Below are positions 22,368 through 34,250 of a stretch of 64,000 nt of DNA, piece by piece; the stretch's first letter is position 1; each line of letters opens with the position of its first letter. Origin of the DNA: Areca catechu (Eukaryota > Streptophyta > Magnoliopsida > Arecales > Arecaceae); the NCBI GenBank assembly GCA_021397845.1, contig CM038049.1, positions 98,796,877-98,860,876 on the forward strand. The letters run 5' to 3'. A program made the position numbers and the translations under genes. Under the pieces are notes generated by a model. The model saw only the letters and a list, made by a program, of their open reading frames with translations. It was not told the DNA's origin and did not search any database.

Positions 22368-22793
22368 TTTTCTTTCAAGAAAAATTGCATAAATCAAGAA
22401 ACAAAACTTCATAAATCTTCCATTAAATGTCCATTTTAATTTCTTGTTTCACTCCCCCTTTTTGTCATCATTGAAAAGGTGAGAAAGAGAATGAATGAGA
22501 GTTGAAACATTTCATTGCAGAGAGAGTGTATATAAAACCATTTCACACATAATTTTAAAAGGTGAATATATATATATATAAAGAGATTTGATATATTAGA
22601 TTAAAACAGACAATTTGATACGTGAGATTAAAGATGATACATCATGCAGAATTTAATACAAAACAAAATGTGATAAATAAACACTGATACAAATAAAAAG
22701 AATTACTGAAATAGAAATTATCTGCCATAGTGACCAACCCTAAGGAGTACTCTCCTTATCAGAGGACCCAATCTCAAGAATGATGGGACATGT
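22368..22793 (-). other. Copia 3' region between solo LTR and Tat-2
   Basis: Contains a second GACAAAAAGGGGGAG tract (minus strand, near 22450-22470) and AT-rich non-coding sequence. Near 22793-22740 is a short open stretch of the envelope-position frame (PIILEIGSSDKE) that should continue from 54866. TTTTC at 22368-22372 is the right target duplication of the solo LTR. Confidence 0.55.
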
Positions 22794-24022
22794 TGATGTG
22801 GTGGGATCGCTGACGTGGAACACCTGACAGATGCCATGTCAGAGTATGCTGCCACGATGGATATCTTCTTCCGGGCTCCTTTCCTAGGCTGAGCTCCCTC
22901 GTCGGGCTGAGCTCCCTAGAATGCCAGGGCCGCCTGCCAAATTCGAGCACTGTCCTTCGCCAGGTCGTCTCCCGCGAGATCGGGATGCCTAGGTCGGAGT
23001 TGAGTGACTTCTCCAGATCGAGCCCCTCGAAGCCGGGTTTCGCAGCCCGGAGTCGAGCTCAGCCCTCCTCCGCCATGTGGAGCCCCTTCGAGGTCGAGCC
23101 CTCCGGTCTGGGGTCGCATGCCGCCCTCCTCCGCTAGGTCAAACCCCTCGAAGCCGAGCCCCGTGGTCCGGAGTCGAGTCCAACCTTCCTCTGCCATGTG
23201 GAACCCCTTCGAGGTCGAGCCCGGCGGAGCCTAGTCCTGCTCTCCAGCTCGGCCACCATCTCGGCCAGGGCCCCAACCACCAAGGAAGCGGCACCTTCCC
23301 TCCAAGGATGCCGGCGGGTCTCCCGAGGGCCGTGAAGCAGTGCCCGCCATGCCGCAATAACTGTCCACCGTTGCCACTTACACCAGAAAAGAAGGAAGTT
23401 TCCTGACCAAGGCACCATGCCCTCCACCAACCACCTGTACCACCAGAAGAGGGGGGCCAGCCAAAAGGCACGAATCCCGGGGGCGGCGGCCCACCGATCG
23501 AGGCCCTGCCAAGTTTCCCTGAATGGGGCAACCGGAGGGAATGTCAGGGCGCATGGAAGCTTCCCCTACCGCATGTCAGGAAAGACATCCCGTCCATGGC
23601 ACGGTACCTCGCTGCACGCGCCTGCCAACACAGGAGAGATCCCGAGGCGGGCCAAACTAAAAAACCCATCAAGAGTAAGTCAAAAAAACATAGGAAGACC
23701 ATTCACGCGGGTAACAAAAAAGGAGAGAAAGGCCACATAGGAGGACCCTTCCACCTCGGCTATCATCTCTCATAGCCCGCTCTCACTTCTATTCATACCA
23801 CACTCACTCCTTCTAGCGTGGAGTCCATCAAGAGGGGCTCGACCAGGAGGATCTATTTTCTTGGATCGTTACTGAATTGACCATCGGAGCACCCTCGCCA
23901 GAATCCCCGGCCCGGGTCTCTAACATTGTTTCCCTGCAGGTCCCGAAGAACGAAGAGCTCCCGGGAAGACGGTTAGCGGTCCAACACCCCCAGCAGCTAT
24001 GGGCCACGGTATCTTGGCGGCA
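22794..24022 (+). repeat. Tat-2 5' LTR
   Basis: Starts TGATGTGGTGGGATCGC and ends CTTGGCGGCA just before the primer site. Aligned by eye to 53642-54865 it is about nine-tenths identical, with many transitions, so the insertion is not recent. It is GC-rich with repeated CCCTCGAAGCCGAG-type words (23020-23230). ORFs through it on both strands are composition artefacts. Confidence 0.8.
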
Positions 24023-24024
24023 AT

Positions 24025-24037
24025 TGGGCGCGCCAGG
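24025..24037 (+). promoter_or_regulatory. Tat-2 primer-binding site
   Basis: TGGGCGCGCCAGG, two bases after the LTR end; near-identical to the Tat-1 site. Confidence 0.6.
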
Positions 24038-24365
24038 TAGGGGGGCAGATCCACGCTCCTCAACAAGGTGGGACGACGTTTTTCACCTTTGTCCTTAGTC
24101 CCGGGGATAGACTGGGGGCACGGGGATGGGGGCACGAGAACTTCTTCTCTCTCGAGGCTCTAAGGAGCGGTCTCGACCAAAAAACCTTGAGCTGTGAAGA
24201 TGCATCGCCACCCTTGACGGGGCAACAGGCATCAAGCCGAAGATGGAGCCACCTCCTGGCGATGCCACCTTCCAGGAGCCCCACTTAAAAAAAAAAAGAG
24301 AAAAGAGAGAAGAAGAGAAAAAGAAGAGAGGGAGGAAGGGCTGGCCATCGTGAAGAAGAAAAAAA
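24038..24365 (+). other. Tat-2 leader, no gene
   Basis: GGGGG-rich leader, then an A/G-rich tract (24288-24365). Gag would be expected after this leader, but no gag-like frame is present. Confidence 0.5.
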
Positions 24366-25760
24366 TCCATGCAACATGGTTTCCAATGCTCCCTGCAATG
24401 GGAGTCTCATTTCTCCCATGCAGCAGGATTCCATCTCCTCCATGCAACGGGAGCCTCATTCCCTCCATGCAACGGAGCTCCAACTCTACTTTATGCAACA
24501 GGAGTCTCCTCTCCTCCCATGCAACATGCAACATGCAACGGGAGCCTCTTTGCTCACATGTAACGGGAGTCTCATTTCTCCCATGCAACAGGATTCCATC
24601 TCCTCCATGCAACGGGAGCCTCATTTCCTCCATGCAACGGAGCTCCAACTCTACTTCATGCAACAGGAGTCTCCTCTCCTCCCATGCAACATGCAACATG
24701 CAACGGGAGCCTCTTTGCTCCCATGCAACGGAGTTTCCTCCCATGTAATAGAGGTCCCGCTCTCTCCCATGCTGCAAGGGGTCTCATCTTCTCCATGCAA
24801 TGGAGTATGCTCCCATGCAACGGGAGCCTCTTTGCTCCCATGCAACGGAGCTTCCTCCCATGCAACGGGAGCCTCATTTCTCCCATGCAGCAGGATTCCT
24901 TCTCCTCCATGCAATGGGAGCCTCATTCTCTCCATGCGATGGAGTTCTCTTCCATGCAATGGGAGCCTCATTCCCTCCATGCGACGGAGTTCTCTTCCAT
25001 GCAACGGGAGTCTCCTTCCCTTCATGCGACGGAGTTCTCTTCCATGCAACGGGAGCCTCATCTCCTCCATGCAACGGGGCTTTCCCCCATCTAACGGAGC
25101 CATTTTCCTCATGCAATAGGAGCCTTATGCTCCCATGCAACGAGGTCACCTCATCCCATGTAACGGAGTATGCTCCCATGCAACGGGGCTTCCCCCCATC
25201 CAACGGAGTCATTTTCCTCATGCAACAGGAGCCTTATGCTCCCATGCAACGAGGTCACCTCCTCCCATGTAACGGAGTATGCTCCCATGCAACGGGGCTT
25301 CCCCCCATCCAACGGAGCCATTTTCCTCATGCAACAGGAGCCTTATGCTCCTATGCAACGAGGTCACCTCCTCCCATGCAACGGTGCTTGTTCCCATCCA
25401 ACAGGAGTCTCCTCTCCTCCCATGCAACATGCAACGGGAGTCTCATTCCTCCCATGCAACAGGATCTCATCTCCCTCATTCAATGGAGCCTCCCCCCATG
25501 CCATGAAGCTCCTTCCCATGCAGCAGGAGTCTCATTCTCCCACGCAACGGAGTCACCTCCCTCATGCAACGGAGCCTCCTCCCATGCAATGGAGTGATCT
25601 TCCTCGTGCAACGGAGCTTCCTCCCATGTAACGGAGTCGTTTCCTTCATGCAGCAAAGGTCTCACCTCCTCCCTTGCAACAGAGGTCCATCCTCCCACAC
25701 GACAAAGCCTTGCTCCCCCATGCAACCAAGTTTTATTCTTCCGTGAAAAGGAGTCCCATT
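24366..25760. repeat. ATGCAACGGAG minisatellite, about 1.4 kb
   Basis: More than fifty copies of CATGCAACGGGAG or close forms, spaced 20-40 bp with CTCC-rich linkers. Larger units are visible: about 157 bp twice (24400-24720) and about 107 bp three times (25106-25425). The long ORFs on both strands (up to 265 aa) are products of a repeat without in-frame stops. Confidence 0.9.
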
Positions 25761-27830
25761 CTCTCCTGAGAGGGCGGCCGGCGAATTTGATCCTTGCCCG
25801 CTCAAGGAAGAAACATTTTTATTTATTTATATGACCGGAGCTAAACAGGTAACTCCGCTACATTTACACAATGAAAAATTGTGTTTCAGTTCTACAGGAA
25901 AGGCTCCTGTACCACCATCAAGGGCAAGCACTACGACCTGCTAGAGCCAGTCACTGCCCGCGAGAATTCTTGACAAAAGCCCGAAGTCCAACCCTCTGGC
26001 ACCAAAGACCGGACCCCATTCCGGCACCAGGGGCCTAGCACCCCGGCACCAAAGACCGAACTCCGTTCCGGCACCAGGGGCCCAGCATCCCGGCACCGAA
26101 GAACGGAGCCCCGCGTCTACTGCATGATTCTCAGTTCAGCTCTTGCCTTACAGTCCGGAGATGTCCATGGAGACTCCAAGAAGTCTCGTCATCTACCGAG
26201 AAACTCACAGTTTGGTATTTGCTGGACTCGTGGTTCGAAGATGTCTGTGGGAGGCTCCGGAGGTCCAACCGTTTACGGCTCGCCTCCTAGCAGGCGAACC
26301 CGTAGCTCTGCCATCTCATGAAGGATGTAAGAATCCCTCCTTGATAATAAAAGTTCCTCTCTGGTGCAACTTTGTTCTTCACCAATACAGGAACTCGCTC
26401 GTTTGACTCCAAGTCTGGCTAAGTCAAGTGAAGCCCGAGCTAAAGCCAACCTCCTCACTGAGCCCCGCATCTACCGCTTGACTCTCAGTTCAGCTCTTGC
26501 CTTACTCACAGTCTAGAGATGTCCGCGGAGACTCCAAGAAGTCTCGCCATCTACTGAGAAACTTACAGTTTGGCATTTGCTATACTCACAGTCCGGAGAT
26601 GTCCATGGGAGGCTCCGGAGGCCCAACCATTTATAGCTCGCATCCTAGCATGGTGAACCAACGGCTCTGCCATCTCATGAAAGATGTAAGAATCCCTCCT
26701 TAATAATTAAAGTTCCTTCTTGGTGCAACTTTGTTCTTCACCGATACAGGAACATGCCCGTCTGACTCCGAGTCCAGCGAAGTTAAGAGCTGAAGTCAAG
26801 CTCCTCAATTTAGCTGATCTGAACTCAAGTCAAGCTTACCAGTTCAGCCGACTGAAGTCAAATAAAGCCGAGCTGGACTCAAGTCAAGCTCCTCAGTTCG
26901 GTCGAGCTGAAGTCAACTGAGGCCGAGCTGAAGTCAAGTTCCTCAGTTCAACTGAGCTGAAGTCAGGCCCCTTGATCTAGCTGAGCTGAAGTCATGTCCC
27001 TTGATTCAGCCGAGCCGAGGCCAGGCTCTTCACTGAGCCCTGCATCTACCGCTTGACTCCCATCCGGAGATGTCCATAGGTAGCTCTGGAGGTCCAACCA
27101 TCTGCGGCTCGCCTCCTAGCATGCCAAACGAGCAGCTCTACCACCTCACGAAGGAAGAGCTCGTCCATCTGACTCTGAGTTTGACAAAGTAAGGTTGGAC
27201 ACCCCGCGGCACCTAAAGCCCGGAATCCCCGACACTAAAGACCGGACACCCCGGCACCTAAAGACCGGACACCCCGGCACCTAAAGACCGGACATCCCTG
27301 GTACTAAAGACCGGAATCCCCGGCACCTAAAGATCGGGAACCCCGACGCTCCAAGACCAAAAACCCCGGTGCCTCAAAACGGGGAATGCCGAAAGTCCCA
27401 CATCAAAAGCCATGAAGCTCCTAAAGCCCTGTATTCAAGTCGCCAAGCTGGAATCAAGCTCCTATCCAAGACCAAGCTCCTGCTCCTCGGACCTTCTAGC
27501 AGCTTCTACGCCCTCATCAAAAGCTTTGAGTTCTATGAGCCCAACCATGTGCCCGATCACGTATGTGTGCACCTAAGTTGCGCACCTCACCAACCTCTTC
27601 CTTCATGGCACCGCCTTCTATCCGGTCGAAGAGGAGTCATACTGAAGTGCTAGCACCATCAAAATGCAACTAACCTTCAGTCGAAGTACCTACGGGCAAG
27701 TAAGTTTCAAAAACACCACCTCACATTTTTGTTTTGCAGGCCTGCTACGACATAGAGACGAATGGATAAAAAACTACTCCCTTCGCCCAAAACGAGAAGT
27801 AATGTTTTGGACTCAGGGAGTGGGGGCATC
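25761..27830 (+). other. Tat-type 3' region with several repeat blocks
   Basis: No gene seen. Repeat blocks: CCGGCACC(A)AAAGACCGGA units at 25995-26110 and 27190-27370; a roughly 350-bp unit (TCTCAGTTCAGCTCTTGCC, GAGATGTCC, CGCCATCTAC) starting near 26106 and 26463 with a partial third near 27041; and GAGCTGAAGTCAAG words at 26785-27010. It closes with a purine tract GGGAGTGGGGGCA (27817-27829) next to an LTR start. That makes it look like the 3' end of a Tat internal region. Confidence 0.55.
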
Positions 27831-27988
27831 TGTTACAGTAGTGACCAATCCATTCAGCCCCGGCATGACATCCTCCTTGGTGGTTGACGCGGCCGTATAC
27901 TTTTCCACCTCGGCCCCACCTCGGTCATGAGCAGGGTCCTGCTTCTTTACTGCCCAGTCTGCGCTGAAATAGTGATGTGGTACTGTAC

Positions 27989-29440
27989 GCTCTGATACCA
28001 AGACTAGTGTCGGACCGTTGATCGTTAAGAAACGATCTCTAGATTAGGGTGTCCAATTTAATTAAATTAAATCTAATTAAATAGAAATAACCAACAATTG
28101 ACTAGATCAGGTTTTCAAAATGGATCTCACCCGAAAACACGGAATCTTACGAAATTTGGAAAAGGGAGATCGTCCTAAGATCGTCCAAAATCCGGACCAG
28201 TAGTTCACGTGCGAGATTGATCTGAAGCCGTTGGACCTGAATCACCAAAAAACAAGCAATATATCAATCCCAAATCAAAATTAGTAAACAAATTAATCCC
28301 AATAAATCCAGTGCTCTGATATCTGTGCAGCTTTAAAATCCGGGTAGCTTTAGGAGCCGTGCAGCTCTGAAAATCGGGCGGCTCTGAAAACCGTGCAGTA
28401 CAGAAGTCGGCGGCACAGAACGTGAAGGCTTCCACGTTCGTGCAAAAATGGCTTTCTTCTTCCTTTAGTCCAATACAGGGGAGAACAGGGATAGAACGGA
28501 AGAGCAGATCTAGCGGGACCTTGTCGGTGACAGGGCTGGGCGGCGACGACCTTGCCGATGAAGGGCTGGGCGGCGACGGCGGTGGTGCTGGCAGGCGCTT
28601 GTCTTGCGCGGGCGGAGGAAACGGACCGGGACAGGTGGCTTGGGCGGTCCGGCTGTGGTCGAGCAGCGGCCGTGGAGGGCACGGTGGCAGGGGCCACGGC
28701 GGCGGTCGATGCAACAGCAAGGGGAATCCGGCGACTTGGGGCTTCATGGGAAGGACACTCGGTTGCAGCGATGGCGGTGGCTTGCACGGGCGATTGCCGG
28801 ATCCGATCGGGCGGATCTGGGAGATCTGTGCGATGGTCGGGCGGAGCGTGGGAGAAACCTGTTGGTTGACCAGCTGGAGCGGTTCGCTCTCCGGTGAGGT
28901 CGGCGGACCGGGTGATGTTTGGTGGCTCGGCTGCTCGGATTGATTCCAGGCGAGGAGGATGGCTTCTGGCTTTGGTTAGATGGTTCTGCTCACAAATGGG
29001 AAGGAACGAGAGGCACCAAGGGATACTTCGGTTGATTCACTTAGAAGAGAAGTGGGGAGGGAAACACAGAGAGAAGAAATAGAACCAGGAAGAGAGAGAA
29101 AAGGAAGAAGAAGAGAACGGGAAGAAGAAGTAGCACAGGAAGAAGAGGGATCCGAGAAGAAACGGAGAGGGCGAAAAAGAATCGAGAAGAAGAGAGGGGG
29201 AAGGAATCGGGATGCACCCTGAATTCTTTCTCAAATAATATTCGCTAATTTTATTCGATGACAAAACCTTCTTAAATAAACTAAGATAATAACCGATAAA
29301 ACTAAATCCCTAAGCAATGTCAAAGTAATCGGAACGACTAAGTTATTCTGATAACTCTAAAAGAAATAAAAATCTGATCTCCGATTCGGAGATATCTCAA
29401 ATCCCACGTACACCCATAAAATAAATAAAATAAATACATC
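27989..29440 (-). mobile_element. Minus-strand LTR with primer site, fragment
   Basis: TGGTATCAGAGC, the initiator tRNA-Met primer site, is on the minus strand at 27989-28000. The LTR would end at 28008 (minus-strand ...GGTCCGACA). A minus-strand TTTATTTAAG near 29275 is a likely TATA box, followed by an A/G then GC-rich leader (29220-28340). The right (U3) border is uncertain, somewhere between 29440 and 29640. ORFs here (up to 180 aa) are not recognised. Confidence 0.5.
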
Positions 29441-29545
29441 AAGATTCGTGTTGGGCTGGTACCGAGATCTGGGCTGGCTCAATGTCCCTATCAAATGGGC
29501 CCCAGGCCGGTTCTAGCCGCACCCAACTCAGTGCCTCGTCCGCGG

Positions 29546-29614
29546 TACATCCGTACCTCGGTCCGCGGTACATCCGTACCTCGGTCCGCGGTACATCCGT
29601 ACCTCGGTCCGCGC
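29546..29614. repeat. 23-bp tandem repeat, three copies
   Basis: TCCGCGGTACATCCGTACCT plus CGG repeated three times with almost no change, plus a partial copy at each end. Confidence 0.85.
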
Positions 29615-30767
29615 GCACGGAGATGCACGCACAGATTTAATCGCTAGAAGTCATGCCCGTGCGCATGTCCGTGCCAGGGCAGGCCCGTGCCAGGGTAACA
29701 CCCGCGGCATCCCTGGGTGCCTCGCCTCCATCCAGTCCGACGCGACCCCATGCCGGCGAGCCCGCGCGCCCACCTCGGCTCCGCCGCTTCGGCGCCAGCC
29801 CACTTTGGCTCCATCCTCTCCGGTGCCCCGTCTGCCCGTGGGAGGCCCGCGAGAGGCCTCCGCCTGCTCTGGCACCCAGTTCGCCCGTGGGAGGCCACCG
29901 CTGCTCTGGCGTCCAGCCCACCCAGCTCCGCTGCTCTGGCACCAGTCCACCTCGGCTCCGCCGCTCCAGCGCTGGCACTTCGGCGTCTCAGCCCAGCTCG
30001 GCCACTGAGAGCATCTCACGATTCTATCTCATCCACGTGGGCCCGGCACTCTTTCCAAGGATCCCTATCCACGTCGCCTGACACGCCGCCTGCAAAGAAG
30101 GTTTGCATTCAAGCTTCCCAAGCCACTATTTATGCTAATCAGGAAATAGTATCCCATCCAAGGCACTATACCCCTGCACCACTTCCTGAACCACCCAGAG
30201 GAGGAAGGTTCACCAGCCCATCATGGCCTCACAGGCTATCCTAGCCTTACAGGTCTACGTCAAGACCAGCACGCCTCCCCCGAACGACAGGAGCCATTCA
30301 TCTACATAAAGACTACCATGGAGAGGTAAGGGGAGGTAAGAGACAACACACTCTCTTGATCCTTATATTATATTCCATTTTTATCACCCTTTGGAAGCAG
30401 AGAGTCCCCCAAGCTCTCCGTCTCAGAGGTCTTCTATTCCCTTCGATCGTCCCACTGACTGGATCGTCGGAGTGTCTTTGCCGGAATCCCCGGCCAGGTC
30501 TCCCCTGTCTTGCAGGTTCGCACGACGAAGGGACGATACAAAGAAGATTGCTCCCCACCGGAGAGGCCTTCAGGAGGACCATCACAGTACCAAGTCCCCT
30601 TCATCCCTACAACGATCCCTCCGAGCGCGGCGACTCAACCGAGCCCCGTGGTAGAGGATATGTTCCCCTTGATCGTCTTCGACCGACGAGCCTGGTGACG
30701 CTGGCGGGGAGTCTACTCACTTGGGCCATGTAAGAAGCTGCAGGCCACGGCGATCTAAGCGGTAACA

Positions 30768-31312
30768 ATGGTAAAGAAGAGCAACGACAAGTGGAGGATC
30801 TGTGTAGACTACACCGACCTCAACAAGGCGTGCCCGAAGAACAGCTTCCCCTTGCCGAAGATCGACCAATTGGTGGACGCTACCTCAGGGCACTGCTTGC
30901 TTTCATTCATGGATGCATTCTCCGGGTACAACCAGATACAGATGCACCCGGAGGATGAGGAACACACCATCTTTGTCACCGACCAAGGGACATACTATTA
31001 CAGAATGATACCCTTCGGTCTGAAGAATGCTGGGGCCATGTACCAGCATCTGGTCAACAAGGTCTTCAAAGACCAAATTGGCCGAAACATGCAGGTGTAC
31101 GTGGACGACATGCTGGTCATGAGCAAGCCGAGCTCGAACCACGTCGCCGACCTCGCCGAAACTTTCCACAACCTCTGGAAGCACCAAATGAAACTTAACC
31201 CAGCGAAATGCGTCTTCGGGGTGCGGTCGAGAATTTTCTCGGCTTCATGGTCACCCAGAGAGGCATTGAAGCTAATCCGGAGAAAGTCCAAGCGATGTCG
31301 ACATGGAGCACC
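30768..31312 (+). pseudogene. Tat-2 RT, truncated
   Basis: Starts inside RT (KWRICVDYTDLNKACPKNSF). It keeps SFMDAFSGYNQIQM, MIPFGLKNAGAMYQHL and the palm motif YVDDMLVMS. After KLNPAKCVFGV (about 31220) a frameshift moves LGFMVTQRGIEANPEKVQAM into another frame, and there the sequence jumps to the end of the second RNase H (see next entry). The N-terminal RT part, protease and gag are absent: an LTR end abuts at 30767. Confidence 0.8.
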
Positions 31313-32659
31313 CGTGGGGAGAACGCTCGTGCGGATGCACTGTCAAGACTCGCGACCCTGCCGGGCTTGTCGCTGGGGCGCGCCCACATTGAGTACCTTG
31401 ATAGTCCAAGCTACAAAAGCCCAGAGGAGGTGCAGCAAGTAACCCCGAGTCGAGTTGGATGGACAGGTACGTCAGGTACATCATGGACGGCACCTTACCA
31501 GAGGACCGCGGGGAAGCCGGCCTCGTCAAGAAAAAGGCCTCCCATTTTGTTCTGATGGACGGTCATCTCTACCGCCGATCTCACTCCTACCCACTCCTGA
31601 AGTGCCTCAGGCCCACAGAGGCAGCCTTCATGCTCCAGGAGATACACGAAGGCCTTTGTGGGAATCATGTGGGGAGGACTCTGGCATACAAAGCTCTTCG
31701 CCAGGGCTACTTCTGGGAGACCATGAGGAAGGACACGGCCGACTTCGTCAAGAAGTGTGACAAATGCCAGCGCCATTCTCACATACAACACCAGCCGACA
31801 ATGCCGATCTCCCAACTTTCATCCCCCTGGCCCTTTGCCTAGTGGGGGATGGACATCCTAGGACCATTTCCCACCGCATCGAGGCAACGGAAGTTCCTGC
31901 TAGTGGTGATCGACTACTTTACCAAGTAGGTCGAAGCGGAGCCGCTAGCTCGAATCACAAAAGCCAATGTTCGTCAATTCTTCTGGAAGTCAATCATCTG
32001 CTGCTTCGGACTTCCCAACTGCATCATCACCGACAACGGGCGGCAATTTGACAACCAGGAGTTCGAAGGGTTCTGCGCCAAGCATGGCATCCAACACAGG
32101 TTCACCTCGGTAGCTCACCCCCAAACAAACGGAGCTGAGGTGACTAACCGGAGCATCCTTCAAGGACTTCGGACCAGGCTGGACCAAGCCAAGAGCAGAT
32201 GGGCGGAGGAGCTTCCAAGCATCCTATGGGCCTACCACACAATGCCCAGGACGGCGACGGGCGAAACACCCTTCAACCTCGTCTTCCGCGCCGAAGCAGT
32301 CATCCCGATCGAGCTCGGCGTGCCCACACTGCGGGTGCAGCAATATGACGAGACAGAACCCTACGCACCTTCTGCTCAATTTAGACCTCCTAGAAGAAAC
32401 GAGGGACAAGGCTCGGCTCTGGATGGCGGCATATCGGCAACGAGTGGCCCGGTATTATAACGTGCGGGTGAAGCCGAAGACCTTCCAACCCAGCGACCTG
32501 ATGCTGCGTCGAGCTGAAGCATCTCAAACCCGAGAGTGCGGTAAACTCTCACCGAATTGGGTCCCTACAAGGTGGCTGAGGCCCTCTTGCATGAGGCCTA
32601 CTACCTCGAGGACTCAGATGGTGCCAGATTCCCTCGAACATGGAATGCCAGCAATTTGA
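31313..32659 (+). pseudogene. Tat-2 RNase H end and integrase
   Basis: ENARADALSRLATLPG is the C-terminal end of the Tat second RNase H; all RNase H sequence before it is deleted. Integrase follows: zinc part HEGLCGNHVGRT with CDKCQRH; core with WGMDILGPFP, IITDNGRQFDNQEF and NGAEVTNRS; C-terminal YRQRVARYYNVRVK and LMLRRAE. Two TAG stops fall where Gln (before WGMD) and Trp (after YFTK) are usual, and a frameshift follows about 32340. The catalytic residues remain, but no full protein can be made. Confidence 0.8.
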
Positions 32660-32749
32660 GGAGATACTATCATTAGTGTAAGGTTTTCTTCCATTAATAA
32701 TAAAGATTTTCCTTTGCGCAAAAGGTTATCTGCCTTGCAGGAAGGTTCC

Positions 32750-34245
32750 AATAGTCTTCGAGCCCAGCTCCAAGACACCAATTCCTGAGCACAGCTCTCA
32801 GGACAACCCGGACCGGGGCCCAGCTCTCCGGCCGGCAAGTCTTCGAGCCCAGCTCCAAGACACCAATTTCTGAGCCCAACTCTCAGGCAACCAAGACCTG
32901 GGGCCCAGCTCTCCGGAAGACAAGTCTTCGAGCCCAGCTCCAAGATACCAACTCCTGAGCCCAGCTCTCAGGCCAACCAGGACCGGGGCCTAGCTCTCCG
33001 GTCGGCAAGTCTTCGAGCCCAGCTCCAAGACACTAGTTCCTGAGCCCAGCTCTCAGGCAACCAAGACCCAGGGCCCAGCTCTCCGGAAGACAAGTCTTCG
33101 AGCCCAGCTCCAAGATGCCAACTCCTGAGCCCAGCTCTCAAGCCAACCCGGACCGGGGCCCAGCTCTCCGCCGGCAAGTCTTCGAGCCCAGCTCCAAGAT
33201 ACCAATTCCTGAGCCCAGCTCTCAGGCGACCAAGACCTGGGGCTCAACTCTTCGGAAGATAAGTCTTCGAGCCCAGCTCCAAGATACCAACTCCTGAGCC
33301 CAGCTCTCAGGCCAACTCGGACCGGGGCCCAGCTCTCCGGCCGGCAAGTCTTCGAGCCCAGCTCCAAGATACCAGTTTCTGAGCTCAGCTCTCAGGCAAC
33401 CAAGACTCGGGGCCCAGCTCTCCGGAAGACAAGTCTTCGAGCCCGGCTCCAAGATGCCAACTCCTGAGCCCAGCTCTCAGGCCAACCAGGACCGGGGCCC
33501 AGCTCTCCGACCGACAAGTCTTCGAGCCCAGCTCCAAGACACTAATTCCTGAGCCCAGCTCTCAGGCGACCAAGACCGGGGCCCAGCTCTCCGGAAGAAA
33601 GTCTTCGAGCCCAGCTCCAAGACACCAACTCCTGAGCCCAGCTCTCAAGCCAACCCGGACCGGGGCCCAGCTCTCCGGCCGGCAAGTCTTCGAGCCTAGC
33701 TCCAAGACACCAATTTCTGAGCCCAGCTCTCAGGCAACCAAGACCCGGGGCTCAGCTCTCAGGAAGACAAGTCTTCGAGCCCAGCTCCAAGACACCAACT
33801 CCTAAGCCCAGCTCTCAGGCCAACCCGGACCGGGGCCCAGCTCTCCGGCTGGCAAGTCTTCGAGGCCAGCTCCAAGATACCAATTCCTGAGCCCAGCTCT
33901 TAGGCAACCAAGACCCGGGACCCAGCTCTCCGGAAGACAAGTCTTCGAGCCCAGCTCCAAGACACCAACTCCTGAGCTCAGCTCTCAGGCCAACCTGGAC
34001 CGGGGCCCAGCTCTCCGGCCAGCAAGTCTTCGAGCCCAGCTCCAAGAGACCAATTCCTGAGCCCAGCTCTCAAGCGACTAAGACCCGGGGCCCAGCTCTC
34101 CAGAAGACAAGTCTTCGAGCCTAGCTCCAAGACACCAAGATCTGAGCCCAGTTCTTAGGCATTCAAGCCCGGGGTCCAGCTCTTCGGCACCAAAGCCTCG
34201 AGCCTAGCTCCAAATCATCCAAGACCTGAGCCCAGCTCTCAGGCA
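32750..34245. repeat. 84-bp tandem array in alternating A/B units
   Basis: GTCTTCGAGCCCAGCTCC recurs every 84-86 bp (32755, 32839, 32923, 33009, 33093 and on), about 17 times. Type A units carry CCGGACCGGGGCC and end GCCGGCAA; type B carry ACCAAGACC and end GGAAGACAA. They alternate almost strictly, so the true period is about 168 bp. It is split by the chromovirus insertion and resumes at 50159. ORFs on the minus strand are repeat artefacts. Confidence 0.9.
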
Positions 34246-34250
34246 TTAAA
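34246..34250. repeat. Target duplication TTAAA, left copy
   Basis: Precedes the first LTR of the array; identical copy at 50154-50158. Confidence 0.9.

Larger units (their letters stand above)
27831..30767 (+). mobile_element. Tat-like LTR, interrupted
   Basis: Begins TGTTACAGTAG right after a purine tract and ends AGCGGTAACA right before RT sequence; TGTTAC and GTAACA are perfect inverted ends. Its last 700 bp (GGATCGTCGGAG, AATCCCCGGCC, TTGCAGGT) resembles the Tat-2 LTR end. It is interrupted from about 27900 to about 29440 by a minus-strand LTR piece. No matching target duplication was found, so rearrangement between related Tat elements is likely. Confidence 0.45.

Noticed and set aside
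22916..24135. GC-rich ORFs in the Tat-2 LTRs (also 53734-54717)
   Set aside because: Same positions in both LTRs but with changing frames; no motif, explained by GC-rich composition.
24232..25631. Several overlapping long ORFs (up to 265 aa) on both strands
   Set aside because: All are translations of the ATGCAACGGAG minisatellite; composition is repetitive and no domain or start context is kept.
28205..29222. ORFs of 97-180 aa in a GC-rich stretch, considered as a captured host gene
   Set aside because: Gly/Arg- or Pro/Ala-rich on both strands, no introns or motifs, and located in the leader part of a minus-strand LTR with TATA and primer site.
32614..34045. Series of 60-109 aa minus-strand ORFs with ELGSKTC and AQELVSWSW repeats
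   Set aside because: They are the 84-bp tandem repeat read in one frame; a period divisible by three keeps it open.
32750..34245. CRISPR-like regular repeats
   Set aside because: Units are contiguous 84-bp tandem repeats without unique spacers, in plant retrotransposon DNA with no cas genes.
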